Positions 54,778 through 63,929 are shown, counted from the first letter of the stretch. The stretch is DNA of 64,000 bases from an uncultured Spirochaetaceae bacterium (GCA_902802305.1 CADCLG010000004.1:62001-126000), one strand, 5' to 3'. The notes: generated by a model not told the origin, from the letters alone. A program made the numbers and translations.

Positions 54778-56445
54778 ATAATTAACAACTTGTTCCGTAA
54801 TAAGCGGGATAAGTTGTTTTTTTCTTGAAACAACTCCCTGCAAATAATAAGTGTTGTCTTCCTGTTTTGGGAAGGTAATAAACTGCTCAAACTTAGGCTC
54901 GCAATGAATCAGCAGAATACTTGAGAGGGTTGTAATGTCCGTAACCAGAAGACAGGAGAAAAGGGCTTTACGGCTGCGGCTTTCAATTTCAAGTTCCTTG
55001 AGAAAATCATTTTTACGGTTGAGAACTTCTTTTGTGCTGCCAACTTCTATCTGGCTTACAGTGTAAGTAACTTTTCCTTCTGTATATTCCTTCAAATCCT
55101 GACGTACAAGTTCGCCTGCATCTCGGCCAGAAACATTGCTGCCGGCTATAAGGATTTCGTTTCCAAGCTGTTTGATGTCCAAATCAGTGATATCAGAAAG
55201 ATATTCGGCAATATCGCGGTCAACGTCGGTAGTTGTAGCAGACTGCAAAATCAAGGTATCAGAAAGGATTCCGCACAATAACAAAGAAGCGATGTCCTTT
55301 GGAATAGGGATTTTGTATTCTTTGTAAAGCACCGCAATCTGAGTTGCTGTAGAACCGACAGGACGGTTTATAAAAGTAATTGGATTTTTTGTAGGGATAG
55401 CTCCAATTCTATGATGGTCAATTACTTCCTGGATTTTATACTGTTCTACACCCTCAACAGCCTGGGATATTTCGTTATGATCAACAAGAATAACCTCGAT
55501 ATTCGGTTCTTTCATTAAATCATGCTCTGAAATCATGCCTATAACTTTGTTATTTTCATCAACTACAGGAAGATATTTGCAGTGAACGTTTTTGAGGATG
55601 TCCTTGATTTTAGAAACTGTATCATTTATAGAAACGGTTTTTACATCTTTGTCGCCCATTACACTTACTGGCATTGAATAAGCAATCAGCATAGAAGTTG
55701 GAGAAGTTGAATAGGGACTTACAACTACAGAAACACCGTTCTTTTCGGCAAGCTCACGCAAATCTTTGTTGATTACACAGGCAGAAGTTGTAATAAGAAG
55801 CTTTACTTTATGCTCAATACAGATTTTATGAATATCTTCGCGGTCAGATGCAATTACGACAATATCCTCGGAAGCATGGGCATCAAGACGCTTTTTAAAA
55901 GTTTCGATTGAAGAAGATGCAACATGGATTGAAGCTTTAAAAATCTTATCGGCATCACCAGAAAGGCAAATCGGCTGAGCGTTCAGAGTTTTTTGAATAA
56001 GCTTTATACTCGTAGAAAAAGTATGTTTTTTTTCGGGATTAAGGATTGTAAGAACTCCCCTTGCAAAGCCAGAATAATGCAAAAGCGAAAGATATTTTCC
56101 GTCTTTATCAACGACCGGCATAACGCGGTTTTCTGTTTTTTCCATAAGAGCGATGGATTCCCAAACAGAAACATTTTCGGTAACGGTTTCCACGTCATGC
56201 TGCATAAAGTATTTTACTTTTGGAACAAGGTCAGGAATATATTCAGGACGTGGAACATTGAACTTATTAAAAATGTACGCTGTCTGCGGATTCAAATGTC
56301 CAGCACGTGCGGCCTTATAATTTGGATAGCCCATGAGATTTTTTAGGCGGGCATAAGCAACAGCTGAAACAACTGCATCTGTATCTGGATTTCTGTGTCC
56401 TATAATATAAATTGTTTTTTCCATTTCCATCTTTTCTGTTTCCAT
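54769..56445 (-). CDS. Mn-dependent inorganic pyrophosphatase with CBS and DRTGG domains (family II)
   Basis: This is a 558-residue protein if ATG 56445 is used; ATGs at 56430 and 56424 are alternatives. DHH-type catalytic residues: GHRNPDTDAVVSA, VDHNE, IDHHRIGAI. CBS domains flank a middle DRTGG domain (FKASIHVASSSIETFKKRLD). CBS domains bind adenine nucleotides and diadenosine polyphosphates and regulate PPases of this kind. The DHHA2 C-terminus closes with KKQLIPLITEQVVNYLK. No SD; a -10-like TATTAT lies 6 nt before ATG 56445. Confidence 0.9.
   Translation of the reverse strand: METEKMEMEKTIYIIGHRNPDTDAVVSAVAYARLKNLMGYPNYKAARAGHLNPQTAYIFNKFNVPRPEYIPDLVPKVKYFMQHDVETVTENVSVWESIALMEKTENRVMPVVDKDGKYLSLLHYSGFARGVLTILNPEKKHTFSTSIKLIQKTLNAQPICLSGDADKIFKASIHVASSSIETFKKRLDAHASEDIVVIASDREDIHKICIEHKVKLLITTSACVINKDLRELAEKNGVSVVVSPYSTSPTSMLIAYSMPVSVMGDKDVKTVSINDTVSKIKDILKNVHCKYLPVVDENNKVIGMISEHDLMKEPNIEVILVDHNEISQAVEGVEQYKIQEVIDHHRIGAIPTKNPITFINRPVGSTATQIAVLYKEYKIPIPKDIASLLLCGILSDTLILQSATTTDVDRDIAEYLSDITDLDIKQLGNEILIAGSNVSGRDAGELVRQDLKEYTEGKVTYTVSQIEVGSTKEVLNRKNDFLKELEIESRSRKALFSCLLVTDITTLSSILLIHCEPKFEQFITFPKQEDNTYYLQGVVSRKKQLIPLITEQVVNYLK
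54784..54823 (+). terminator. Intrinsic terminator of the ankyrin gene, inside the opposite gene
   Basis: AACAACTT (54784-54791) pairs with AAGTTGTT (54811-54818) and TTTTT follows. It lies in the 3' coding end of the convergent pyrophosphatase. Confidence 0.65.
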
Positions 56446-56451
56446 AAAAAG

Positions 56452-56457
56452 ATAATA
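56452..56457 (-). promoter_or_regulatory. -10-like element before the pyrophosphatase
   Basis: TATTAT is separated by 6 nt from ATG 56445 (minus strand). It would sit in the 22-bp gap after the upstream lipoprotein gene. Confidence 0.3.
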
Positions 56458-56467
56458 GCAGAAAATA

Positions 56468-57769
56468 TTATTGGACATCAACACCAAGGTTTAATGAGTT
56501 TAAATGAGATTCTTTTTGAAAAACAGTTGGATTAAGTTTTGTACACAATCCATCAGAAGAATACAAATAAACAGAGTTATTTTCTATATCGATTTTATAC
56601 ATTCCTTCGCCGTCAAGAATCCATTCATCTGATGCAGATGAATATTTGTATGGATTTTTTGCACTCCAAACCGAATTATCTTTCATACAAAAAGACGGTT
56701 CTGCATCAGGTATAAAAACAATATCATCTTTTGATTCGCCATAGAAAATAGCATATAAATCACCGCAATAATTTCCTATCATTGAATAATTCTCGTTCAT
56801 CTGAAAGTACATACGTGGAAAAACTTCGACTCTATCTGAATAAAGTAATTTTTTCCCTGTATAAGAAAACTTTGCTTCTGATAAATCATTTGTCTCAAAC
56901 AAAAATCTTCCGACATCTCCACCTATAAAATCTACAGCAACCATAAAATTGCCGTTGTCGGATTTTCCCGGCTTAACTGAAAAAGAAGTTGAATAATATT
57001 CTTTACGTAATGTCGGCATATTTGTCTCTAAGAAACTGGATTCAAAAATCTGATTCGTTTTGAGTTTAATTATTTCATAATCAGATGAAGAAAGATTCAA
57101 CTTTATAATTTTATAAGTGCCATCCGCAGGTTCAGGACTCTTTACATCACAGTGACAACTTGCACAGAAATAATAGAATCCGTCTTTATATTGACCTTCC
57201 GCTGTCAATATATGTAAATCAGAGGGTTCAAGCACATACTCCTGAAGAAGATTCATTTCTAAATCAAAAAGACGTATATAAACATTTTGTTTATACTGAG
57301 CAAACGGAACTACAAGAATGGCTCCCTCTCCTCCATTCGCCTCTGGAATAAATGCAATGTAATCAAACTCCTGCTTTAAGTCCACAGATTTGATTTTGCC
57401 GGTTTCAAGATTAAGCTTAACTAACGAGCACTGATTGCCGTAGGTTATAAACCATATACTTTTATTTACAGGCTGTAGATTCTCCGCCTTTAACCGCAAC
57501 CATTTTCCGCCATTTTTAAAAAATGAATCAGAACTTCCCGCCTTAAAAAAATCATATTGGCGGATCAACTTTCCATTTTGAGAATTCCATACACAAATAC
57601 GCGGAGGATATAGCGTTGAGCCGAAAACGTAATCATCACTCCATTCAAGAGGTGGAAAATCTTTCAGCAAATTACTATCATCCACCTTTTTAGGAGAGAA
57701 AGAACAACTAAGAATTGCAAACTGAAATACAAAACCAATTACAGCAATTACTTTTAATAGTTTTTTCAT
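56468..57769 (-). CDS. Lipoprotein with beta-propeller-like repeats
   Basis: This is a 433-residue protein. ATG 57769 follows GAGGTGG. Signal MKKLLKVIAVIGFVFQFAIL then SC is encoded by DNA identical to that of the small gene at 58361 for more than 40 nt. The mature part has recurrent strand pairs such as VWNSQNGKLIRQYDF, KLNLETGKIKSVDL and FDLEMNLLQEYVL, a pattern of beta-propeller repeats; blade number is uncertain. It ends the leftward operon of copy 2. Confidence 0.75.
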   Translation of the reverse strand: MKKLLKVIAVIGFVFQFAILSCSFSPKKVDDSNLLKDFPPLEWSDDYVFGSTLYPPRICVWNSQNGKLIRQYDFFKAGSSDSFFKNGGKWLRLKAENLQPVNKSIWFITYGNQCSLVKLNLETGKIKSVDLKQEFDYIAFIPEANGGEGAILVVPFAQYKQNVYIRLFDLEMNLLQEYVLEPSDLHILTAEGQYKDGFYYFCASCHCDVKSPEPADGTYKIIKLNLSSSDYEIIKLKTNQIFESSFLETNMPTLRKEYYSTSFSVKPGKSDNGNFMVAVDFIGGDVGRFLFETNDLSEAKFSYTGKKLLYSDRVEVFPRMYFQMNENYSMIGNYCGDLYAIFYGESKDDIVFIPDAEPSFCMKDNSVWSAKNPYKYSSASDEWILDGEGMYKIDIENNSVYLYSSDGLCTKLNPTVFQKESHLNSLNLGVDVQ

Positions 57770-57802
57770 AATCCACCTCGATATATAAGTTTTATAAGTG
57801 GA
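57725..57802 (-). repeat. Leader/signal-peptide cassette, copy a
   Basis: 62 bp (57725-57786) are identical to 58571-58632, and with a 2-bp indel similarity runs 14 bp further. It covers the RBS leader and the first 15 codons of the 57769 gene, while the rest of the two genes is unrelated. Confidence 0.9.
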
Positions 57803-58334
57803 CATCAATCTCAAATTTATTAATTTGCAATCCAAAGTCTCCAGAAGATTCTCCTGGATTACTTAACTTCTGATTATTATCTGGTTTTAATTCAGAATTA
57901 GACACACTTTCAGGGAAGCCATACTCTGAGTTATATTCGATTTTATACCAGATATGAGAACTATTTTTTTTAGAAACTTCTAGAGATTTTTTATAAGCAT
58001 CATGCACAGCTTCAAAAACAGAATTAATATCAGATAAATAATAAACACTAGATTCACTTAAATCTTCATTGGGATTACTTTCACATTCGAGTTCAACTTT
58101 GTTAGTTCCGTCAGAAACAGTAACTATTCCTTTTACATAAGATGGGTAGGTTCCATTTGCAAATTCATATTCAAAGCAATAATCATTTATTTTCATTGAT
58201 TGCCATTTTGCCTTTTGTTCATTGAATTCTTTTTCATCAAAATCTACACCAGGAATTACATTTGCATCTTTAGCACAAGAAATAATTAATGATAAACTTA
58301 GAAAACAACATATCAATAAATATTTTTTTCTCAT
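57792..58334 (-). CDS. Lipoprotein with DUF6174-like domain
   Basis: This is a 180-residue protein (ATG 58334, SD AAAGGAG). Signal MRKKYLLICCFLSLSLIISC. The middle (KWQSMKINDYCFEYEFANGT, then SVFEAVHDAYK and KIEYNSEYGFPESV) resembles DUF6174 domains, which are small exported modules of unknown role; inference. It lies between the Gly-rich protein and the beta-propeller lipoprotein in the same operon. Confidence 0.7.
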   Translation of the reverse strand: MRKKYLLICCFLSLSLIISCAKDANVIPGVDFDEKEFNEQKAKWQSMKINDYCFEYEFANGTYPSYVKGIVTVSDGTNKVELECESNPNEDLSESSVYYLSDINSVFEAVHDAYKKSLEVSKKNSSHIWYKIEYNSEYGFPESVSNSELKPDNNQKLSNPGESSGDFGLQINKFEIDVHL

Positions 58335-58360
58335 ATTACTCCTTTTCTTATGATTTTTTT

Positions 58361-58615
58361 TTAATTTCCGGAACCGAAAGATGATGTGTTGCCGTTTCCG
58401 CCTGAAGAATAACCACCACCAGGATTTCCAGATCTTCCCCCAGATCCACCACTCCAAATACATTTAAAAGTTTCAGATTGTTCTGCGTTGTTACATTCGA
58501 TAACAGTGTTTTTCGCCGAAAAATCCTGTGTTTCAATGTTTGAACAACTTACACCTACAATTCCTAATCCAAATACAAAACCAATTACAGCAATTACTTT
58601 TAATAGTTTTTTCAT
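58361..58615 (-). CDS. Small Gly/Ser-rich lipoprotein (84 residues), candidate secreted signal or surface peptide
   Basis: MKKLLKVIAVIGFVFGLGIV then GVSC is a lipoprotein signal. The mature 60 residues contain two Cys (VIECNN, FKCIWSG) and a Gly/Ser/Asn-rich tail GGSGGRSGNPGGGYSSGG to the end FGSGN. GAGGTGG is the RBS. It is the first gene read from the inverted copy of the regulon promoter and lies 119 bp from the type A regulator. It occupies the same place in copy 2 as the tiny lipoprotein in copy 1. Confidence 0.78.
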   Translation of the reverse strand: MKKLLKVIAVIGFVFGLGIVGVSCSNIETQDFSAKNTVIECNNAEQSETFKCIWSGGSGGRSGNPGGGYSSGGNGNTSSFGSGN

Positions 58616-58646
58616 AATCCACCTCGATATATGTTTTATAAGTGGA
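58571..58646 (-). repeat. Leader/signal-peptide cassette, copy b
   Basis: The second copy of the 57725 cassette, here in front of the Gly-rich gene. Its upstream end joins the -10 TATAAT of the regulon promoter. Confidence 0.9.
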
Positions 58647-58704
58647 TTATAAATGACAAAATAGGTTCAAAACATAACATAATACGCACACTTTTATTTT
58701 TTTT
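58646..58704 (-). promoter_or_regulatory. Regulon promoter, leftward copy with 36-bp conserved block
   Basis: The 36 bp at 58669-58704 (minus strand) equal 60688-60723 (plus strand). Core TGCGTATTATG; the block ends at TGTTTT, the weak -35, then 17 bp, then TATAAT (58651-58646). The poor -35 with a conserved block overlapping it suggests activator dependence. It serves the Gly-rich gene and the lipoproteins after it. Confidence 0.8.
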
Positions 58705-58734
58705 ATGTTTTTTTTTGGATCGTTTTTGATTTAA

Positions 58735-59685
58735 TTATAAAAATGTCTTGCTGTCTAAAGGTGGGTCAAAATGAAAAATCTCATCTGTACGCTTTACATA
58801 ATATTCAACTTCGTTAAATTCATCGTACATATTTACAAGAACAAAAGAATCATTTAATGTCTTACGAGCTTCTATTTTTTGTTCTAGGCAAGCTTGTAAA
58901 TATCCCATATCATATAATTCATGAGATAGAAAATAAAGACTATCTGGATTATTTATAACATACCCCTTTGCTATTTCTAATGCATCTGTATATTTGCCAT
59001 CAAGACCAAGCCAACTTGATAAACAAAAATTTACTGAAGAATACACAGAGTTGCTTTTATAATTTTCTATATGATTTTCAAAATATTCTTTTAAGAAGAA
59101 AATTCTTTTCAAAGCGGAGTTCTTTCGTTCAAAATCAATCCGGTTACTATCATAAATATAATATTCAGTATGAGCAATGCATCTTAATAAAGACAATTCT
59201 GTAGCACTTAAAAGCCCTTTGGGCATCTCCTTATTATTTAAAGAAAAATCAGGCTGTGTCAACTTTAGAGCTTTTTCATGTATAACAAGCGATTCCTCAA
59301 AAGTCTCAATTATCTTTTTCTTGGTAATTCCTAGATATAGTAAATATCGCTGCCTATTTAAGAAATCTTTCTCATTTATATATTTCTTATACTCTTTTAA
59401 CCACTCCTCACGTCGTTCATCCCGATTATCACATAACTGCCCCAACCTAAAATCAACATTATAAATATTTCTCTCATTTTCCCTTAATGGAATCAAATTT
59501 TTCGGTATACTTTTACCTAGTCTTGTAAAAAGAACACAAGCAAGTGCATAAGACGGGATTATTTCGCCATTTTCGATACGGGAAAGTGTAGTTCGGTTGC
59601 AAACACCATAGCAAAGATCATTTTGAGAAATATTTTTTTTCATTCTTTCTTGTAAAATTAAACGTCCCACTATAGTTGTTTTCAT
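58735..59685 (-). CDS. XRE-family regulator with TPR-like region (type A, copy 2)
   Basis: This is a 316-residue homologue of the 31252 gene. HTH: VGRLILQERMKKNISQNDLC, then RTTLSRIENGEIIP. Linker LFTRLGKSIPKNLIPLRENE. The helical C-terminus contains CLSSWLGLDGKYTDALEIAK, matching YLSSWIGLQKDYSKALALAE of copy 1 almost residue for residue. Its start lies inside the stop of the type B gene (ATGA overlap). In copy 2 the order is B then A, opposite to copy 1. Confidence 0.86.
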   Translation of the reverse strand: MKTTIVGRLILQERMKKNISQNDLCYGVCNRTTLSRIENGEIIPSYALACVLFTRLGKSIPKNLIPLRENERNIYNVDFRLGQLCDNRDERREEWLKEYKKYINEKDFLNRQRYLLYLGITKKKIIETFEESLVIHEKALKLTQPDFSLNNKEMPKGLLSATELSLLRCIAHTEYYIYDSNRIDFERKNSALKRIFFLKEYFENHIENYKSNSVYSSVNFCLSSWLGLDGKYTDALEIAKGYVINNPDSLYFLSHELYDMGYLQACLEQKIEARKTLNDSFVLVNMYDEFNEVEYYVKRTDEIFHFDPPLDSKTFL

Positions 59686-60608
59686 GCAGTAATCCAGTCT
59701 GGTAAAATATAGTTATATTTATTTTTTAATTCATTGCATATTTCATCAATTTGCCCTTGTTCTTTCTGATACTTTAAAATAATGAACATTGGTCTCAATG
59801 ACTTTAAACTTGATTCCGAGCGACCAAGAATAATTTCCATTTTTGCCTTTATGTATAATAAATCTGTTAATTTATCTAAGATGTCTTTTTCAATTAAAAA
59901 ATTGATTCCTTGCTCTGAAAGTTGCAATACGGATTCAAAATTGCCTGATTCCTCTTTGCATTTACAAATATTTAGAATAACAACGGCAAAATATTTATCT
60001 TTTTCATCCTCATCAATATTTTCACACTGCATATAATCATATAAAAACTGAAATAATTTATACGCTTGTTTCCTATTTTGAGTATTTAACATTAAGCAGG
60101 CAATTTTATAAATGCAAAGAAGTTCATTTGGCGTGTAATAATTTCTTTTCTTAAAATTTGCATCCATTGAAAATGAAGGTAAAGTTTCTTTTATTGCAGA
60201 CAAATATAAATTCAAAAGTTCGTCTTTATCGCATTGCCCTTTTTCCAGACATAACGCCTTATATGAATAATAAAACTGCCAGTCAAAAGCATCCATACCG
60301 ACTGGATTATCTTTAAACTGTTCGAGAAGTTCCAAAAAATCTGATTGTTCTCTCTCCGACTCTTCTATATTTTTCTGAAGAATATATTTTTCAAATTCCT
60401 CATCAGTAACAGGAATAAGATTCATAGGAGTTCTCATGCCAAGCCGCGCAAAAATTTGTTTTATAACTCCCAGTTGAGGCATTGTATGACCATTTTCTAT
60501 TCTGGAGATTGTGACTGTATCCAAATCCCCTATGCATAAATCATCTTGAGTAAGATTTTTACGTTTTCGAAATTCTTTTATGATTGCTCCGATATACTGC
60601 TGCCCCAT
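59682..60608 (-). CDS. XRE-family regulator with TPR-like region (type B, copy 2)
   Basis: This is a 308-residue regulator with HTH IGAIIKEFRKRKNLTQDDLC and DTVTISRIENGHTMP, linker FARLGMRTPMNLIPVTDEEF, and helices such as FQFLYDYMQ and LQLSEQGINFLIEKD. ATG 60608 is chosen (TATAAT 60620-60615 lies 6 nt upstream; no SD), predicting a leaderless mRNA. An upstream in-frame ATG (60626) would lie in front of that -10. Confidence 0.84.
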   Translation of the reverse strand: MGQQYIGAIIKEFRKRKNLTQDDLCIGDLDTVTISRIENGHTMPQLGVIKQIFARLGMRTPMNLIPVTDEEFEKYILQKNIEESEREQSDFLELLEQFKDNPVGMDAFDWQFYYSYKALCLEKGQCDKDELLNLYLSAIKETLPSFSMDANFKKRNYYTPNELLCIYKIACLMLNTQNRKQAYKLFQFLYDYMQCENIDEDEKDKYFAVVILNICKCKEESGNFESVLQLSEQGINFLIEKDILDKLTDLLYIKAKMEIILGRSESSLKSLRPMFIILKYQKEQGQIDEICNELKNKYNYILPDWITA

Positions 60609-60614
60609 AGAAAA

Positions 60615-60620
60615 ATTATA
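60615..60620 (-). promoter_or_regulatory. -10 element of the regulator operon (copy 2)
   Basis: TATAAT is 6 nt before ATG 60608 on the minus strand. The -35 position shows TAGCAT, which is poor. Confidence 0.4.
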
Positions 60621-60687
60621 ACACACCTTTATATTTTATGCTAATTCTTTCAATAATATAGACACTTATTGACATCTTCTAAATGTC

Positions 60688-60746
60688 AAAAAAAATAAAA
60701 GTGTGCGTATTATGTTATGTTTTATGCGTTTTTTGTCATTTATACT
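60688..60746 (+). promoter_or_regulatory. Regulon promoter, rightward copy with 36-bp conserved block
   Basis: 60688-60723 is identical to the leftward copy. TGCGTATTATG is at 60704-60714; -35 TGTTTT, spacer 17, -10 TATACT (60741-60746). The stretch TTTTTGTCATTTATA upstream of and including part of the -10 is also shared in part. It drives the large lipoprotein at 60780. Confidence 0.8.
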
Positions 60747-60779
60747 TTTAGAAAAATAATTCAGAGAGGTATAAAAACT

Positions 60780-63056
60780 ATGAAAAAACTCAAAAACAAA
60801 TCAAAAAAAATTATGATGGCAGCTGTTGCTGGACTTTCATTATTATTCAGTTCATGTTCATTTTTTCAGCACGCACAAATAAAAACAGAAATAACAGATA
60901 TTTCAAAAGATACCGGCTTTTCAGAAATCGTAACACAAGGCTATATGGGCGGTTCTCTTGTATACAATGATAAGAATGTTTCATTAGGACAGCTTGCCGA
61001 AGGAGTTTGTGCAGGCATTAGATTAAGTAAGGCAGAAAGCAAGGAAGTGGGCAATGGTCAAACAGTATTCAAAGAAATTGATAATTCTGCGCAATATGGA
61101 CTTTTACAGATTGAAGAAATTGACAATAAAAAAATCAGTTTTGGAATAAAAATCTATGACTCAGACGGTACCTCATATACTGAAAAACATTTTATTCTTG
61201 CAGAAAATGAGCAGGTTGATGTAAACGATGATGGTCTTATGGATTTGGAATATAAAGAACCTTTGAGGAAACGAAGTGGATTCGAAAAATCAATGTATCT
61301 CAACTTTTTGAGTTCTCAACAGGATTTGAATATTACAATGTTCGCGGTATTAAAAGAGCAGTATCCTGATGAAACTTATCCAAACGGAATAATCGGTATA
61401 AACAATGACGGACGTTTTATTATTCAAAAATATTGTGATTCAGAAAATACCCAGAGAAGCGTTGTTCGTGGTGCCTATCAGGGAGATTATGTTCTTGATA
61501 CAGAAAACGGAACGTACAAACGAATAAAATCTAATTCATATTCACGAAATGCAAGGGCAATTGATGACTGCGATTTGGAAACAATAGATGAACAGCTTAT
61601 TACAGATGCATTTTATTTTACAGAGGAAGATTTTGCATTTTATTCTACCGACGAACTGATTTCCGCACTTCCTGCCGAAATCACATCAAAATACACAGAA
61701 ACAGGAATTGAAAAACTTAACCGCATTCTTGAAGATAAAGCTCTTATCCCCGCAATTGCCGCAACACAAGATACAATTCTTACAGATGAACAGAAAGAAG
61801 AAATTACATCCCAGTTTAATTTACTTACAGCCGAAGAAATCGTACAAATCAACCGTGTATTTTTGGAGCAGAATTACTCATACATTTGCCCTCAGCGTGT
61901 AACCGTAGCACAGGCCATTACAGAGATTCTTCCACTTGCAAGTGTGGTGTTTACGGAACAAAATGTACAAGAAAATTATGATGATGAATTAAATGATTTA
62001 TATAATAACGAAAATTCATCACGCGCAGCTTCTGCATCTTTTACGGCTGCAAAAACAAAATCAGATTATTTAAATAAATTAAAAAAAATAGAAAAAATTT
62101 TTGATGAAGATTATACGGAAGTATATAGTCATGATTTAGCCTTTCCAATAAGCAAGCAATCTTCAAAAGAAAAACCTGGCATAGTAACTTCGACTGTAAA
62201 AGTAAAAGATAGTAAATTTGCAGTTGGAATAACAGGTTCATTTAAGAGTGTATGGGGTAATGTACAGTCTTCATTGGGTGCAGCCGTGTTTTTAAAAACT
62301 TCGGCAGGTGTTAATGTTAATATACAAAGATTTGATGAAACTGTTAGTAATACATCAAATACAAAACTTAACAAGACAACAACACTTTATGAGCATTCTT
62401 GGAAGCTTTATGAAAAAGATGATGGAATATCATTAAAAATTCTTCGATTCAATATTGGTCCTATTATTATAGGTTTGAATATAAATCTAAATGTGGGAAT
62501 ACCTATGAATTTGAATATAAAATTAGATGGAGATATATCTTATGATGCCTACATTGCGGGAATTGCTCAGGCTAATATTTTTGCAGGAATGGATTATGGC
62601 ATAGAGTGGAGAAAGAAATGGATTTTTAAAGTTCCTTGTCCATATACTGACTTCAACAGTAAAGCTTCGGCAAGTGCAGATGCTATTTATTATGTAGATA
62701 CAAACTTTGAATCACTTACAGGGGAACTTAATGCTTTGACTGTTGGTTTTTCTGTAAATCCATACATAAAAGCAGGTATTGAAGCTAGTATAGCAGAAGT
62801 TGTTCATGGAGGAATCAGTGCAAGTATGGGATTAGAAGGTTATACAGATTTTGGAATTGAAAAGAAACATCTTATAGGTCGTTACGGTTTAGATGAAGTA
62901 AATAAAATTCAAGCAAACCTCTTTTTGGGGTTGAAAAACTTAAAAGTTTTGGGTATTTCTATAGGAGATATAGGAAAAAATTGGGATTGGGATTTAGCAG
63001 AATACAGATGCACAATTATTCCTAAAACGAAGTTTTACGACAAGGAGCTCAACTAA
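60780..63056 (+). CDS. Large exported lipoprotein of unknown function
   Basis: This is a 758-residue protein. ATG 60780 follows AGAGGT; the frame is open upstream but that part would be before the promoter. Signal MKKLKNKSKKIMMAAVAGLS ... lipobox near LLFSSC. A helical middle (residues about 290-400) is followed by a beta-rich C-terminal half with Gly/Ala runs (SLGAAVFLKTSAGVNVNIQR, AGIEASIAEVVHGGISASMG). I do not recognise the family. Its stop TAA overlaps the ATG of the next gene, so translation is coupled. Confidence 0.78.
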   Translation: MKKLKNKSKKIMMAAVAGLSLLFSSCSFFQHAQIKTEITDISKDTGFSEIVTQGYMGGSLVYNDKNVSLGQLAEGVCAGIRLSKAESKEVGNGQTVFKEIDNSAQYGLLQIEEIDNKKISFGIKIYDSDGTSYTEKHFILAENEQVDVNDDGLMDLEYKEPLRKRSGFEKSMYLNFLSSQQDLNITMFAVLKEQYPDETYPNGIIGINNDGRFIIQKYCDSENTQRSVVRGAYQGDYVLDTENGTYKRIKSNSYSRNARAIDDCDLETIDEQLITDAFYFTEEDFAFYSTDELISALPAEITSKYTETGIEKLNRILEDKALIPAIAATQDTILTDEQKEEITSQFNLLTAEEIVQINRVFLEQNYSYICPQRVTVAQAITEILPLASVVFTEQNVQENYDDELNDLYNNENSSRAASASFTAAKTKSDYLNKLKKIEKIFDEDYTEVYSHDLAFPISKQSSKEKPGIVTSTVKVKDSKFAVGITGSFKSVWGNVQSSLGAAVFLKTSAGVNVNIQRFDETVSNTSNTKLNKTTTLYEHSWKLYEKDDGISLKILRFNIGPIIIGLNINLNVGIPMNLNIKLDGDISYDAYIAGIAQANIFAGMDYGIEWRKKWIFKVPCPYTDFNSKASASADAIYYVDTNFESLTGELNALTVGFSVNPYIKAGIEASIAEVVHGGISASMGLEGYTDFGIEKKHLIGRYGLDEVNKIQANLFLGLKNLKVLGISIGDIGKNWDWDLAEYRCTIIPKTKFYDKELN

Positions 63057-63120
63057 TGTACTACAAAAAGATTTATGCAGCATTATTATCCATTTCTATA
63101 TTTGCACTTGTTTCTTGTGC
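63042..63120 (+). repeat. Leader/signal-peptide cassette of the MYYKK family
   Basis: AAGGAGCTCAACTA plus the first 65 nt of the gene recur at 28943-29021 and 29803-29881 (both minus) with zero to three differences, far more conserved than the mature coding regions. A bare leader remains at 28119. Confidence 0.88.
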
Positions 63121-63904
63121 AACTACAGAAAATACTACAGGACAAGATAAGAATTCGGCAGAAAAGAAAAATATTCTGACTACTCAAGCTGACATTCTTG
63201 AAAAATTACCGTCAAAACCGGCAGTTGAAGGAAATATTCTTTTTTCCAAAAAAACAGGTGGAGCATTGAATAAAAATGATATTCGTGTTTCTTTGGGCGA
63301 AAGACATACATTCGGTGGAGAAGAATTCAGAATATCAAATGCCTCAAAATCCAAAGTGCTGATTGAATACAATAATTTTGAAAAAGAAATCCTCCTTTCC
63401 TATGATTTTGAACGTGACAGAAATCCTGATTACGATGGAAATTACAACTCAGGTGAATTCTGCGACATACGGATAAAGAAAATGCCTCCGAAATATGATT
63501 TCAATGTTATTGCAAAAATGCATTGGATTCCTTGGTTGTTTAGAATCGGAGTTTCAGAAATCGAATGGGAAGGAATATACAGAAAAGACCTTCCTGCACC
63601 ATTCGCAGAGTTTTCAATCAATGGAAAAAGTTATCAGATTAAACTTTCAACGATTTCCGTACAACGTCCGTTGTTTACAAGCATGTCAGATGATGAACTT
63701 CTTTCTTCGCACAAAACATCTTTACGAAAAATGATTCGTGACGAAAAACAGATTTATATCATCACTGATGACAGTGGCACTGTTTTTGCTTCATTTGATT
63801 CAGATTCGTATAAGATTTATGAAAACTCCACTACTGCACCGGATGATTTTGTTCCAGTAATTGGTGTATATTCATCAATATTTGAACTGCTGAATGCATA
63901 TTAA
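63056..63904 (+). CDS. Lipoprotein, MYYKK paralogous family, member 3
   Basis: This is a 282-residue protein with signal MYYKKIYAALLSISIFALVS and Cys21. The C-terminus DSGTVFASFDSDSYKIYENS, then VPVIGVYSSIFELLNAY, agrees with members 1 and 2 in copy 1. Mature part otherwise differs (FEKEILLSYDFERDRNPDYD). Coupled to the large lipoprotein by TAATG overlap. Function unknown. Confidence 0.82.
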   Translation: MYYKKIYAALLSISIFALVSCATTENTTGQDKNSAEKKNILTTQADILEKLPSKPAVEGNILFSKKTGGALNKNDIRVSLGERHTFGGEEFRISNASKSKVLIEYNNFEKEILLSYDFERDRNPDYDGNYNSGEFCDIRIKKMPPKYDFNVIAKMHWIPWLFRIGVSEIEWEGIYRKDLPAPFAEFSINGKSYQIKLSTISVQRPLFTSMSDDELLSSHKTSLRKMIRDEKQIYIITDDSGTVFASFDSDSYKIYENSTTAPDDFVPVIGVYSSIFELLNAY

Positions 63905-63929
63905 AAAATAATATGGAGAGGTAAAAGCT

